The notes below the pieces were generated by a model that worked only from the letters and a program-made list of their open reading frames with translations, made no database searches and had not been told where the DNA came from. A program made the translations under genes and the position numbers. From Asterella californica (Eukaryota > Streptophyta > Marchantiopsida > Marchantiales > Aytoniaceae): a DNA stretch of 64,000 bases. Positions 24,205-36,056 of this stretch are shown one piece after another (within the stretch, counting starts at the first letter, position 1; each line of letters begins with the position of its first letter). The stretch is from contig JAYKYS010000010.1 in the NCBI GenBank assembly GCA_036924285.1, forward strand, positions 3,410,001 through 3,474,000, read 5' to 3'.

Positions 24205-24952
24205 TCAGCTAAAATGTACTAGATCACGAACTCTTGTCAAACAACTAGAACGAATAAGTAATAGAAGCTTACCGGTAAACGGTTTTGGTCTTGCTGAAAT
24301 CCCACTCGTGTTTTGTAAGACAATCTTCCGGATAACTATAAACATGAAAGGTGTAAACAAGACTCGATTGTTCTTCAAGTACAAAGTCTTGATGTTACTC
24401 ACAAGGATGTGATCCACTTCTCCCGATTGTCAACAAAAATTTTTGGATTAAGCTCTGGAAACAGAAACTGTGTAACATTAATAAAACATGTATGCTTATG
24501 TACCATGCACTCATAATACAACCTCTCTCTACGAATCCTCTGATTGGACAAAGAGTCAACATCATCTTTAAGTTCACGCTTCTCCTTGATGGTTCTGGTG
24601 AGTTTACTTTCTTACGAGAAGTCAATCCTCGAAAGAAAGTCATCTGGAGTGTCCTCAAACCAAAGAGAAAAAAAGAATATAAGAGAGTGTTCTCAAGATC
24701 GTTGTGCTATGGTGCTTCAAGTCTAGTTGCGATGTCTGTTTCTACAACAGACGATTGAGACGTAGTAGCTTCTTTGTGTTTAAAAGAAGACCTCAGTTTT
24801 TTTGGAACACTAGAACTGGAAGGATTTGAGACCTCTGCAACCTCCGCACTGCGTTTCTTCCCTTTGAACTTTAAAGTAAGCTTCAAACTCCAACCAGGCA
24901 AGGAGTCATCAGTTTCTCCGTGTACTACGAGAGGAGTAAATTCCAAACACAT
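24205..24952 (-). other. Minus-strand coding-like fragments, unassigned
   Basis: Open frames at 24952-24707 and 24417-24205 have a plausible protein composition (for example LPGWSLKLTLKFKGKKRSAE then a Ser/Lys-rich stretch; and ILVSNIKTLYLKNNRVLF). They lie upstream of, and on the same strand as, the ParB/methyltransferase relic, so they could be its 5' exons or the remains of another gene. No domain is recognised and no exon chain could be established. Confidence 0.25.
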
Positions 24953-25302
24953 GATAACTTCTGTTCGTTAAATTTCTTAAGCCAAGGAGCCAACTGCGAC
25001 AACACAACAACTAACAACAAAACAATGTAGAAGGACTTTCACAAAGAAACAATAAATAAAGAACACATGGATTCAACAAAAAACAGTAATAATGTTATTT
25101 CTTTTGGTGTCTCCATGAGGTACTGATTAAATAAACTTTGTGAAATCACCGCAATGATAGAAGAGCTCCACAAGGCTTCTAAACACTTGTGCATATCTCA
25201 ACATGACATGTGGAGAAGCCATGTTCTGTGTAAAATAACACCAATAAATTTTAGTTCAACTGTAAAGTAAGATTTGGTCGTAAGGGATGAAAAGCCCATA
25301 GA

Positions 25303-25835
25303 GAGAAGTGGACAGGAGAAGCGATCGAGGGATCACTTCTCCTGTGAGGAAGAGAAGGAGAAAGAGAAGTGATCGTAGGATCATTCCATCGAAAGAGAAA
25401 TGGACGAGGAGAAAGTCCAACTAGTTTTTTGAAGGATGAACGGACCATGGGAAGTGATCACTTGATCACTTCTGTTAAAATGGAAGAGCCAAGGGAAGAG
25501 ACCGGTTGATCACTTTCCTTGGTCTTTTCTTTCACTTTCTGTCTCTCTTTTGAGTGGACGTTCTAATAACACTTATAGAAGTGCTCGAGGGATCACTTCG
25601 TTCGTGATTACAGACGAGGAGAAGTGATCGTCGGAGCACTTTTCACGAAAGAGAATGACTTAGGAGAAGTGATCAAAAGATCACTTCTCACGAAGCAAAG
25701 GGCTAAAGAGAAGTGAATGGTCTATCACGTCTCACAACAGCCAAAGGTGAAAGAGAAGTGCTCGATCGATCACTTCTCACGAATGCGAAGGACAAAAGAG
25801 AGTGATCGACTAATCATTTCTCACGAAAGCGAATG
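25303..25835. repeat. Tandem array of about 44-bp units, each a GAAGTGATC...GATCACTTC palindrome
   Basis: Units start at GAAGTG near 25578, 25621, 25666, 25710, 25755 and 25798 (spacing 43-45 bp). Further, less regular copies lie at about 25318, 25366 and 25451. Each unit is an inverted repeat GAAGTGATC, 3-6 variable bases, GATCACTTC, followed by TCACGAA-G-GA-spacer. The variable centre differs between units (GAGG, CGTCG, AAAA, GATC). Confidence 0.85.
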
Positions 25836-26389
25836 GCTAATTGGACATGAGAAAACTATGGGACATAAAAAGCACCTTTTTGTTGTTGTTCAACTGACAC
25901 CGTGATTTGTGGCACGACGAAGTAATGTGAACCTCTATACGGGAGCTTTAACCCATTGAAAATCCTGCACGGAGACGATGAGGAGCGTGAAGAGTAGAGT
26001 GCGAGATGTGTCAAGAATGACAAGAGTCAGAGGTACTTAAATACCTGCTGCTAAATTTTATGGTTAACAAAGTTAGAGTAGAACTTAAGTCTAAGTACTT
26101 AAATATGGAAAGAGATTTTAAGTTTAAGTTGAACAATAAAGTTTAAATTATCTTTTAAATACTCTCATTACATTGAGAAATGTTAATTAAATAATAATAA
26201 ACACATTCAACTTTACGTAAGATTTACAATACAAAATGACTTGGCATTTCATTTAACAATTTCTATGAGAATTAAATCTCATCATAGTCTCCACCAAAAT
26301 CATAATATCATCATTAAATCTCTTCTCTTTTGTATTCAAAGTATCAGCAATTGAAATTTCTAGGTGAAGTAAATTTCTGTCTATTACTT
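25836..26389. other. AT-rich DNA, no gene recognised
   Basis: No open frame of note, no recognised repeat beyond low-complexity AT. Confidence 0.4.
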
Positions 26390-28570
26390 TTCAAGCTCCA
26401 TATTACTTTTCTAAGCTCAAAACTTATAAATTAACACTATTAGCTCTTTAATAATATTTTGAACAAATCTAAACTTAATCACCTCATTTGAGAGGATCAT
26501 CGGAAGAACTTTTGAGAGGTATGTATGGATTCAGTTCATGGAGACAAACAACTTTCACTTTACAATCTCTCTATTATTTTTTAGGCTCCGGAATTCAAGA
26601 ACTAACACTTTTAGTTTAGTGTTAATAATATAATCCTTCCAATCTAAACTTGAAATTCAACTTTTCACGTCATTTTAAGAGGCAAACAAAATTTTGAAAT
26701 AAAACTTCCTAAACAAGTTGTTCTTCCCTCGTTGTCATGTTGATATTGTCAAATTCTGAAATTGCATGTCATCCTATTTAAAAGCACGTTCTTTATATTC
26801 TCCTTCGTTCAGACACATGGTTCCTTATGAAAAAACCTTTCAAACTTTCTGGACACTTGTCTTAAGACATATTATCAATATTAAATTCTATAAATGATTT
26901 TTAGATTTCATGGATTTATTGCTTATATTTTATAGAGTTCAATAGGTTGCTCTCTCTTCGTGTCCGTGTTTGATTTTTTCAAAATCTGAAATTGCACGTC
27001 AGTCATCCTCTTTAGAATTAAAGTACGTTCATTTAGATTCCATGTTGTCCAAAAATGTGATTTCTAATGAGAAAAAGCCTCCAAACTTTCTAGACACATT
27101 ATGAATATTGAATTCTTTAAATGGTTTTAGAAGACTTTAGGTATCTCATGGATTTAATGAATAGAAGTTTACAGAGTTTTTATACCTTAAATTCAGCATT
27201 AAATCACAGAAACATAATTTTCAAGATCGGACAATGTAGAAACTAATATACGGAGCATAAATGGAGAATCTTGTCAAGGTCTGATGGTTGAAAGTCACTT
27301 TGTTAGGAAAAACTGAAATCTCAAAATGTTAGAACCTTTTCTGAATATTCTGTATACTAATAACACACTTAAAATCTTGGAGTAATACTGTTGAAATGAT
27401 GAAATAAGTCATCACATTTCTTTAATTATTTTCAGTTTAGGATGGAAAAGAATCTGAGGTCATGTAGAGCACCTGTTGTATCATTTGGTGACTTCGTTGG
27501 TTCGAAATCGTTGCCGTTGCATCTTTGAGCCAAATGAATGAAATGAAAAAACTTTGTAAAAACAACCAAGACAAAGTCAGAAAATCATGAAACTTTCTAA
27601 GGAACAAGGGAAGCACTCTAGGATCGTGATCATAATTCAAGATTTCGACAATCCATGTGCAACACCGTACTTTTTGGATGAAGAGCATTTCAGAATGCAA
27701 ACCAAAGTGACAAGAGTTAATTTTCAAAGGCATGGATGGATTCATCTTATAGAGACAAGCAACTTTCCTTGAAGAAGGTTTTTGAAAACGTTTCATCTAT
27801 AATTTTTAGGCTCTAAAATTCTAAAATTAACATTTTTAGCTTAGTGATAATAATAGTTTGAACAAATTTAACTTAAAATTTACGTTTTCATGGTGTTTGA
27901 GAGGGCAAACTGAAAAATTTTGAGTTGAAACTTCTTAAACAGGTTACTCTCCCCTAGTGACCGTGTTTGATATTTTCAAATCCTGAAATTGCAAGCCACA
28001 TCGTCCTCTTTAAAATCAAAGCACTTCGTTAGATTCTTGGTCGTCGAAACACGTGGTTCCTGATGAGAAAAAGCTTCCAAACTTTCTAGACACATGTCTT
28101 AAGATACATTGTGAATATTAAATTCCTTAAATGATTTTTAGTACTCTTTAGGTATCTCAAGGATTTATTGGATAGAATTTTACAAAGTTTTCTATCTTAA
28201 ATTCTGCATTAAATCAAGAAACATAATTTTCAAGGTCAGGAACATCGACAATGTAGAAACTAATATAGAGAGCACATGTGGAAAATTTTGTCAAGATCTG
28301 ATGCTCAAAAGTCACATTGTTGAGAAAAACAAAATCTAAAATATTAGAACTCTTAAGCTTGGGATAATATTGTTCAAATGATGAAATAAATCATCGCGTT
28401 TCTTTAATTGTTTATGCATTCGTGCTTGAATTTCAGTTTAGGGTGGAAAAGAATCGGAGGTCATGTAGGGCATCTGTTGTATCGCCTGGTGAGTTCGTTT
28501 GATTCGAAATCTTTGTCATTGCATCTTTGAGCCAAATGAATGAAATGAAAAAATCTTGTAAGAACGTGAG
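26390..28570. repeat. Diverged direct repeats, partly with about 1-kb spacing
   Basis: A block GATATTnTCAAATnCTGAAATTGCA...CTTTCTAGACAC...GATTTTTAG...CTTAAATTCTGCATTAAATCA occurs three times (about 26730-26945, 26950-27205, 27945-28215). A second block ending in GCATCTTTGAGCCAAATGAATGAAATGAAAAAA occurs at 27435-27560 and 28440-28562, about 1.0 kb apart. A third block (TTTTTAGGCTC...AACACTTTTAG) occurs near 26405, 26580 and 27805. Identity is moderate, so these are old duplications. A plus-strand frame at 27587-27772 inside is not recognisable. Confidence 0.65.
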
Positions 28571-28815
28571 AAAAAGGTTCCAAACTGAATACTTTGAACA
28601 AATGTAAACTTCTTTGTTTATCTTTTTTTATTGCACAGGAATACCTTTCATGTAATACACTATAAGATTCGAAGTTCTACTTAGAACTATGTAGTAACGT
28701 TAAACTCGACTTGAGGTCACCATTGTAACCATTGTGTGGTTTTAGTTTCGAGAAAGATAAATAAGACTTAACGCAATGATCTGTTTTTCCATATAGATTT
28801 TCTCTTTGTTTGAAG

Positions 28816-30277
28816 ATGTCTTCTAGTTCAGGAGATGAGAGTGTAACGAGTTCACAAAATTCGTCTTCAGATTACCGTGTACAAGAATTCATCAGTGTAA
28901 GAGTATTTTCAGGACCCTTAAAGAGAAAAGTAGATCATTGTGTAATTCTCTTACCCCGTCTCCAACTCTGTCTGCTCGGTCGATCGAATCTCAAGAGAAT
29001 GAGAAATATTGGAGGCTTACACTTCTAGTTCTAATCCGGATTCTTCTTTGGTGGTTAGTCCACCAACACTTTTTGAAAGCAGCACAGCTCATAGCGACGA
29101 CTCTCCTCAACCTCACTTTGAGGTAACAAAGTGTATTCGAGGAGGACTACTCTTGCTCCACGTTCTTTACTTATGATATTCACTCCTATTGAAGAAAAAT
29201 AAATAGACGTGTGTAAGAATAGCACTTCAAGTCGAGCTCGACAGAATAGGCTCACTAGAGCACCTAGACATGTGGTTCTTGCAGAGGGTGTATTTGACAA
29301 AGCGATGGAACTTGGGAGGTTAGAGGTTGAAACAAAATGTGACGTGGAAGCATATCCATTTATGGAAGCACTCTGCGAACCAAGTTTCTACTCAACAAGC
29401 TACAACTTGTCTCCTGGATGTTTGGAGTTGGATAGTTGTCATAGAGAATCTCATTTTTCTCCAAAGATTGTTATCAGAAATCAAGAAGAGTTCCTCAACA
29501 GAACGGTTGAAAACTTAACCGCTGATTTATTCTCGAGTCCATTGGCGAGTCCAACAGATCAACTAAGAAGCAGTTTTGACACAATGACATGAGGTTCTGG
29601 TGACTCGTTGGGGTGTAGTAAGTTTAGTGTAGAGAGAGTTGCTTTTCACACTTCAATAACGGATAGCGAACCAAGAGCTACCAATGTTCCAAGCGAAGAG
29701 AACATAGAAGTTTCTAGAGGTGCTTGGGATTCGGCTGAATTCGTTGTTCTTGAAGGTGATTTTGACAATCTATTACTCTGGCGTTGGAGAGGAAAGATAA
29801 AATGTAAAGGAAAGATTAGACACTCAAATTCCCAAAATTTGCAAACTTTCCAAGAAAAAATGTTGTTCTAGAAAGTTATTAGTTTGTTGGGTTCGAAAGG
29901 TATCAAAGAAGTCAGGTCTTACTTCTTTGGTCTCAACCAGAATGAACAAAATATCCATCACCAAGAGCGTTATAATTCTTCTAGTAGCTAGGGTTCACAA
30001 AGTTCTCTTCCTCTTTATCGAGTCAAGAACGTTTTTGTTTGTCGAGTGGCGTTTAAGTCTTTACAATCTTGGTAATCGTCGACTAGATAGAGTTAGAACA
30101 ACATTAGATCCTCGAGTTAGAAGAGACCATTTCAACAGAATCCCAATAGAGAATAAGGTGATTGTTAAACATTGGTGTAAGCAAATCTTCTTGAAAAACT
30201 GCGAGAGATTACTCAACAAAGACTTTTTTTCATTTACCGGACAAAGATGTGTACAAAATCTATGTTTAGGAGAATGA
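28816..30277 (+). pseudogene. Coding-like plus-strand fragments upstream of the DUF7869 relic, unassigned
   Basis: A series of frames with protein-like composition: a Ser/Asp-rich start (MSSSSGDESVTSSQNSSSDY from ATG 28816), a 29209-29592 frame, a 29608-29871 frame and 29927-30277 (with RLDRVRTTLDPRVRRDHFNR). They change frame repeatedly and contain stops. Position and strand fit the N-terminal part of the DUF7869-like gene that follows, but no domain is recognised here. Confidence 0.3.
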
Positions 30278-30977
30278 AGGCGAGAACGGGAGTCCTGAAT
30301 TATTCTTTTTTCTGTCAGTTTGTGGAAATCTCACTTCTGTAGAGTGAATATTCTGAAAACAAAATCAATTTTAACTTGTTCAGCTTGCACTGAACTCAAA
30401 GCTTCACAAGACAAAAGCATTGTGCCAGTAAAGTGATTACACTTTACTCTGTATTCGTAAATAATTACAAGCAGTCAGCTTGAGTATTGTTTAGTTCTGT
30501 TTGGTAGTTGTATTTGTGAATAATTGCAAGCAATTAGCTTGAGTAATACTTAATTTTTTTCAATAGTTGTATTCCTAAATAATTACAAGCAATCACTTGA
30601 TAATATCTAGTTTGGTTCAGTAGTTGTAGTTTAATAATTTTCTTATTCTAGTAAAATAGGTTCTTTACCATCCATATTGTCATAATATATCATTGAGTCT
30701 TTGGAGATAAAACATTTCTCTAGTTACTTATATTCTAATTTTTAATTTTAATATATTTTACAACTAAAATTGCTGCATATTTTATAATGAAAAGAAAAGA
30801 ATTTATTTATTTCTTAGTTTCTTTTTTATTTCATATTTCATGTGAATATGTAGTAGATAAATTTGCAAGATATTTACATACTGATAGTCTCCAACAAATG
30901 ACTGAATGAGAGAAGCAAACTGAGCATAAAAGGAAAGCTCTCGATGTTCTTCACTTTACTCACGAAGTAAAGCGAAG

Positions 30978-32397
30978 AACATGGATGAAAAGTACTTCAT
31001 CAAAGTTCACTTTGTGGATTGTTTGATTTTCAATAGCAACCTCCGTGCAAAAGTAGTTTTCAGTTATCCTAATATTCAAAATGATTCAAACCTGATAATT
31101 ATTGTTCTCCAGCATATCATTTCTACTTGGGAAGTTCCACTTCCAGAAGTTTTTTTTATCTTCAACTCGACGACACTGCAAGTGAAAACAAGAACAAATA
31201 TGTTCTTGCTAATCTCAGTATGCTTGTTGAGAAAAAGATATGGATCAAACTTGTCAAACACAAATTTCTCTTAGTAGGTCATACACATGACCATATTGAC
31301 CAGATGTTTAGTAGATTTTTTAAACATTTGAGTAGGACCAAAGCATTCACAGTGCCATCGCTTCAAGAAGTCATGGAGCAGTCGTACACACAACGTCCTA
31401 CTTGTCATTTGCTGACGGAGATGCTCGACTTCAAAAAAATGCTCAATGATTCAAGTCCACGAGCTATTGAAGTTTTGCACCACGTCAGTTTTTAACGACA
31501 ATTCAAATTCAAGAAAATAGCAAAGTTGGAAGGGACTGTGATCAAAATGTTTATCTACTACTCAAGATTGGAGAACTCATGTGAAATTCCTCAACTACGT
31601 CCTGGAGACTATAATTTGAGAAGCACCACTCGTTCCAATGAAGACATTGCGACCTTGTGATGAAGATGACGTTTCGAAGATATTGGAGAGGTACAGCAAA
31701 GCTTAAGAGGTTGGTAATACATATTTCACTAAGGAGGAGAAGATTTGATGGATTGCATTTTTCAGACAGCAGAAAGATGTCATTGAAGATTTTATGCAAG
31801 AATGACAATGGAATAGCATGTTTCGTTGACCTGAACCACAGAATGTGGATTTATGAAGTCCCCTCGACAACAAATAATCCCGACCAAGTGACTGAAGAAG
31901 GACAAGAAGCGGAAGCAGGATTGCTGGACCGTCTCATCCGTTGTACTTTGATATAAGACAAAACAACGCACGTATCGAAACACCTGGAGACTTCAAAGAT
32001 TTAGAAGAGAAATCATTCATTGCTCTTTCTCCTTACAAAGATTTCACAAAAGCGACCATTTTGATTAACTAAAGTGAACAAAATTCTTATGATTGTTGAA
32101 GACATATCGACTATCAAGATTAGGTGGTACACAACACAAGTGGCGGATTCATTTGATGGTGCTTACTTATCAGAATTAAAAATAGAACAAAAAAAGAGAA
32201 TATTGAACATTGACGAGTTGAATCTCGTTGATACTCAAGTATTTAGATACAATATCAAGTTGAGTAGAAACAAGACCATTTCCGCAAGAGATCTGAAACT
32301 TTTAGAAGAAGTCGTCTTTGAGTGGGACAATACGAACCACACTAAATCAGAAGCTGTAGATGATTTGTCTTCTGGTAATAAAAGCGATCACATCTGA
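30978..32397 (+). pseudogene. DUF7869-like gene relic (mobile-element-associated)
   Basis: Two overlapping plus frames (30981-31274 and 31127-31495) join across a T8 run (31150-31157) to give an LPEVFF, LQLDDTASENKNKYVLANL, then HKFLLVGHTHDHIDQMFSRF series. LQLDNxxxENKN...VGHTHxxIDQxFS is the hallmark I associate with DUF7869 proteins, which are found in large families in fungi, algae and early land plants and look transposon-derived (RNase H-like metal-binding His/Asp residues). Later frames 31657-31956 and 32074-32397 probably encode the degenerate C-terminal part. The frame change at the homopolymer and several stops mean it is broken, or the run is a sequencing error. Family recalled from memory, function unknown. 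Confidence 0.5.
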
Positions 32398-32829
32398 GAA
32401 TAAATTTTATTAGACCGGAATGATACTGTTCAGCTTGACATTCTTTAGGCTGTTAAGATGATATAGTTCTCAACTTTAACCAGTATAATTATCTTGTGAA
32501 GTTAATCTTTCAGACTATATTTAGTAATATTTGTTTTTGAATTGCTACCTTCTGGTTAACCTTTTAGGACCCTTAGTCACCCTTATTATTATTTACAGTC
32601 GTTTTCATTGTTGATCATTTGTAGGTAAGCTAATCTTGCGCTCATAGTTACCTTCTAATCTTCTTCGACTTTACGATATTTAGTGTTTTTTTATTTTAAA
32701 ACAAAAATACTTTTAATTTCTTTTGTTACAGATGAAGTATCATTTATTGAGTTTATCATATACTATCTGAAATACAGATGTAGTCTCAATCCGCGGTCAT
32801 ACTTCCTTGTTAATCGGCCACCGTGTTGA

Positions 32830-33060
32830 TACAATAAATTATTTAAACTACAGTTTGATCCTTTCAAACTTCTGAACTGAGCCCCTTCTACTTAGTGTTG
32901 AACCAAACTGATGTTGAACCGAATTGTTTAAACTTGAATCGTTTGTAAACTAAACCATATAGATTTTGTTGATCTTGAACCAAACCAAACTTTGGTTTAC
33001 CTAACCACTTTAAACCACAGTTTCGCGGTTCGGTTCAGCTCGAACCGAACTAAGTCCGAG
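32830..33060. repeat. AACC-rich degenerate array (right copy)
   Basis: Same vocabulary and orientation as 17150-17370: TTGAACCAAACTGATG, GAACCGAATTGTTTAAAC, TTGAACCAAACCAAAC, ACCACTTTAAACC, and finally a clear inverted pair GGTTCGGTTCAGCTCGAACCGAAC (33031-33054). It ends about 650 bp downstream of the DUF7869 relic. Confidence 0.6.
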
Positions 33061-35141
33061 ACCTAGGGAAGTGTTACACCTATGGCGAGGAGCATATGCA
33101 AAAAAATAATCTTCACACCTCTTAAACAAGGAAGTGTGTAATTAAATCTTATATGAAGTCATTGTCTTGCTGCTTATCTGGATTGAACATTGCACCAGAT
33201 ATTGGCACTAGAGGGGAGATAAAATAAAAACTATAGATCAAACGCTCTGAAACGTCCTGTCCGTAGCCTCTAGGTAAAAGAGAGGTACGAATGAAATGAA
33301 AAATTACTAATTGATCTCGGTTCGATTTATTTCCAAACCCTTTCACGAGGAAGAGTTTGATAATAAATGAAAGCTTTGCAATTTGCCCTCTCCATCTGAA
33401 GATAAAGAGGGTGAGCATTGCATGTTGCCCATCCCAGTTTGGACCTCCAACATCATAAATTGTGTATTCAGAAATGCTGTTTCTTCTTCTGCTGCTGAGG
33501 CTTTCCAATTTGTGTGTACACCAAAAGTTCTTATACCAAAGCCAAAGCGAATGTTTTATATTGTGTTGTCAATGAGTTACGTAGGCTGCATGTAGGGTAG
33601 GAGGAGTGTGGGTAGACTGAGGGACTTCATGATACCTCTTCACTAGGAATACGACTGGCTAGCTCTCCCTACGTCTAGGCCAAGAATCTTCACAGGGAAA
33701 GGAACGAAGGGGAATACATGGCAATGGTTAGGACAGTGACTCAATCGGTTCAGAAATTTGCTTGATTATATCCTCAATAGTTTCTTTGAGCTTGATCACA
33801 TCCTTGACTGGCTTTTGCTTGTGAAAACAAGCACTTTGTGGTGTTAGTTACATGTCAGCGGATTACACACATCAGATTTTCAAACATGTATAGTTTAACA
33901 TGTCTTTAATGTTAAATAATTTGAAGATATTTAGTCCAAATTAGAAGTAATGCAATGAAAAATGATGAGACAAAGTGATTAATTTTACTGCCAATAACCC
34001 GTCAAAAGTATGATCAAGCTCAAAAGACATTGGAAGTGTGATGAAGCTAATTTCTGGAGAAAGAACCCTAAACAGCTACAAGACTACTGCACCATGTAAA
34101 GAAACCTCCCTTAGACACATGATTCTTTTAGTTCTAGGGTAAGACTAGCCAAGCCAGTTTGGGAATAATATGCAACATAAAACCAAGGAAATACGAAGAG
34201 AGCTTTATATTGCCGCGTGTCAAAGCTAAGACATAAATTGTCTAACGTACAGAAGGACAAAGTACATAATTTATCGAAGAAAAGTTTTGTATAAAACCAT
34301 GAATAGTTTATAGTCATATTTGTGAATTGAAATAACTTTTTTCTTTTTGATATTTAATATTTTCTAAAATTACAATAAAATATTTAACATTTAAATTCCT
34401 TACTGTGGAAACTCACGATCAAATCGGGTTAATGTTCAATAAAAGAAATCCATGATAATTTTCTGTGAACACTTCTGGAAGTACCCACGAAAAACATTCC
34501 CGGTCTCTTGGCTGAATTCGTAACATTCGTTCGTGAGCCAAAAGTATTTACCAAAGATTATAACTTTTACATGCCCTATTAACATCTGATAAATAGACGA
34601 AAAGAAACACATAACAGGAAGACGCGCCATGGGAGGATTAAACCCCTAGTGTGGGTATTTGGGCTCCAGCTATTTCTTTTCTACAACTTCTCAGAGAAAA
34701 TCCGAGAATTCGCAAATGAGCAATAACTAAATCGTCCGAGATTCACCTTTAGTAATTTTGGCATCGAAAGAAACATTTTACAACGATTTTAATTATGGCA
34801 TAATTAAAATCGTTGACTTGACGTCTTAAGGTACAGCTTTCTGATTATCGGTGAGCCCGCTGGGTAAAATACAATGTCAGCTTGTTTATCCCATGGCACA
34901 TTATATACCCACACCAAGGGTTTAAACCCTCAGTTCCAGTATAAGAGCTTCGGACCCCAGAATCTCTCATTTCTCGAGTTCACGTTCACGGAACCCAAAT
35001 TGCTTTTGATCGTAGAGTTGTCATTCTGTCATGGAATCAGAAGGTTTAAGAGTCCGTGGATAGCTATTCACAAACTCTCCACTGTGATTTGTTTCAATTG
35101 AATACGGTTAGAAGTGACTGAGATCTATATAGTAAATTGAT
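33061..35141. other. No gene recognised; contains a near-perfect 35-bp palindrome
   Basis: Overlapping opposite-strand frames at 33149-33508 (minus) and 33383-33595 (plus) match nothing known to me. At 34781-34815 a 17-base arm CAACGATTTTAATTATG is followed by one base and its exact complement. Otherwise AT-rich sequence. Confidence 0.4.
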
Positions 35142-35922
35142 ATGCTAATACAAGGAAAGAACTCGGCTATCCAGTTCAAAGGCCTTCGGTATGACCGAGT
35201 TTCGGCTTCTACTGTACGAGTAGCGGTGCAACAGGAATTTGCTGTAAAAGAACGAAGGGACATAGCGAAGCTCGAGTGGCGATGGCAGCTGGAGCAAGTA
35301 GAACCCCGCAGATACCCAAAAGAAAGTGTTAACGCCACTTCGGTGCAAGATTGGCTAGTTAAAAGAAGCACAAGACTTGGACAAAGAAGATAGCAGAAAT
35401 CTGAGAGTAGAAACCTGGAACATGTCTGAACTGGAAATGAATAAGTGAAAGAGGCAATGACCAGGCTTTATCGACAGAAGACGGAGATGGAAGCCATCCT
35501 TCTCTTTGACGAGAGTGTACCTGGAAGAACCTGGCTTCAAAACCTATCTTAGAGGAACCCTTACGCTAGATACTAGAGTGAAGTTGAAGTTTCGAGCAGG
35601 TGGCATCCCGTCGAACACCAGGATGATGAACCAGCAGACTAAGGTCTGTACTCACTGTCAGTATGGAGACGAAGATACTCTGCACTATTTGGTAGACTGT
35701 GTAAAATTTAGTACTATCAGAACAAATCTAATTAGTGACATCAGAAAGATCGTACCATCCGACCTGTTTCACAAGGTTCAGTCGCCTGGAGTCGAAACGC
35801 AAAGCTGGTGCCTTGTCGTCCAACTCTTCTGGGGTCAGCCTGACAAAGTCTTGCCTGTTGATGATTTAGTTAAAACCCTTCCTGGCAGAAACTTGCGATC
35901 TGACTACGAACGTCCTCTATGA
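35142..35922 (+). pseudogene. LINE (non-LTR retrotransposon) fragment, reverse-transcriptase zinc-knuckle tail
   Basis: The frame 35506-35922 reads LTLDTRVKLKFRAGGIPSNT, then VCTHCQYGDEDTLHYLVDC. The CxxC-x7-8-H-x4-C zinc knuckle preceded by an Arg-rich LRxxLxxFRxG-like helix is the C-terminal region of LINE reverse transcriptases (zf-RVT type). A frame at 35142-35393 (LEWRWQLEQVEPRRYPKESV) just upstream may be a little more of the same ORF in another frame. The RT domain itself is not present, so this is a 5'-truncated or decayed copy. Confidence 0.55.
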
Positions 35923-36006
35923 GTAAATCGTCTCGCTACTTGGGTAAAACTCTCTTCCTCAGGTAGCTTTGGCTTCTGCTTTGTCTTCATTTTCTCAACC
36001 CATCCT

Positions 36007-36056
36007 TGTTTCTAGCACCGTCCAGGCAGGCCGGTGGCTGGACGGTGCTAGAAACA
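36007..36056. repeat. Perfect 19-bp inverted repeat with 12-base loop
   Basis: TGTTTCTAGCACCGTCCAG (36007-36025), loop GCAGGCCGGTGG, exact complement (36038-36056). It would form a stable hairpin on either strand. Confidence 0.97.

Noticed and set aside
25303..25835. CRISPR-like array
   Set aside because: Plant nuclear context; units are dyad repeats with 3-6 base centres, not constant repeats with unique spacers of about 30 bases.
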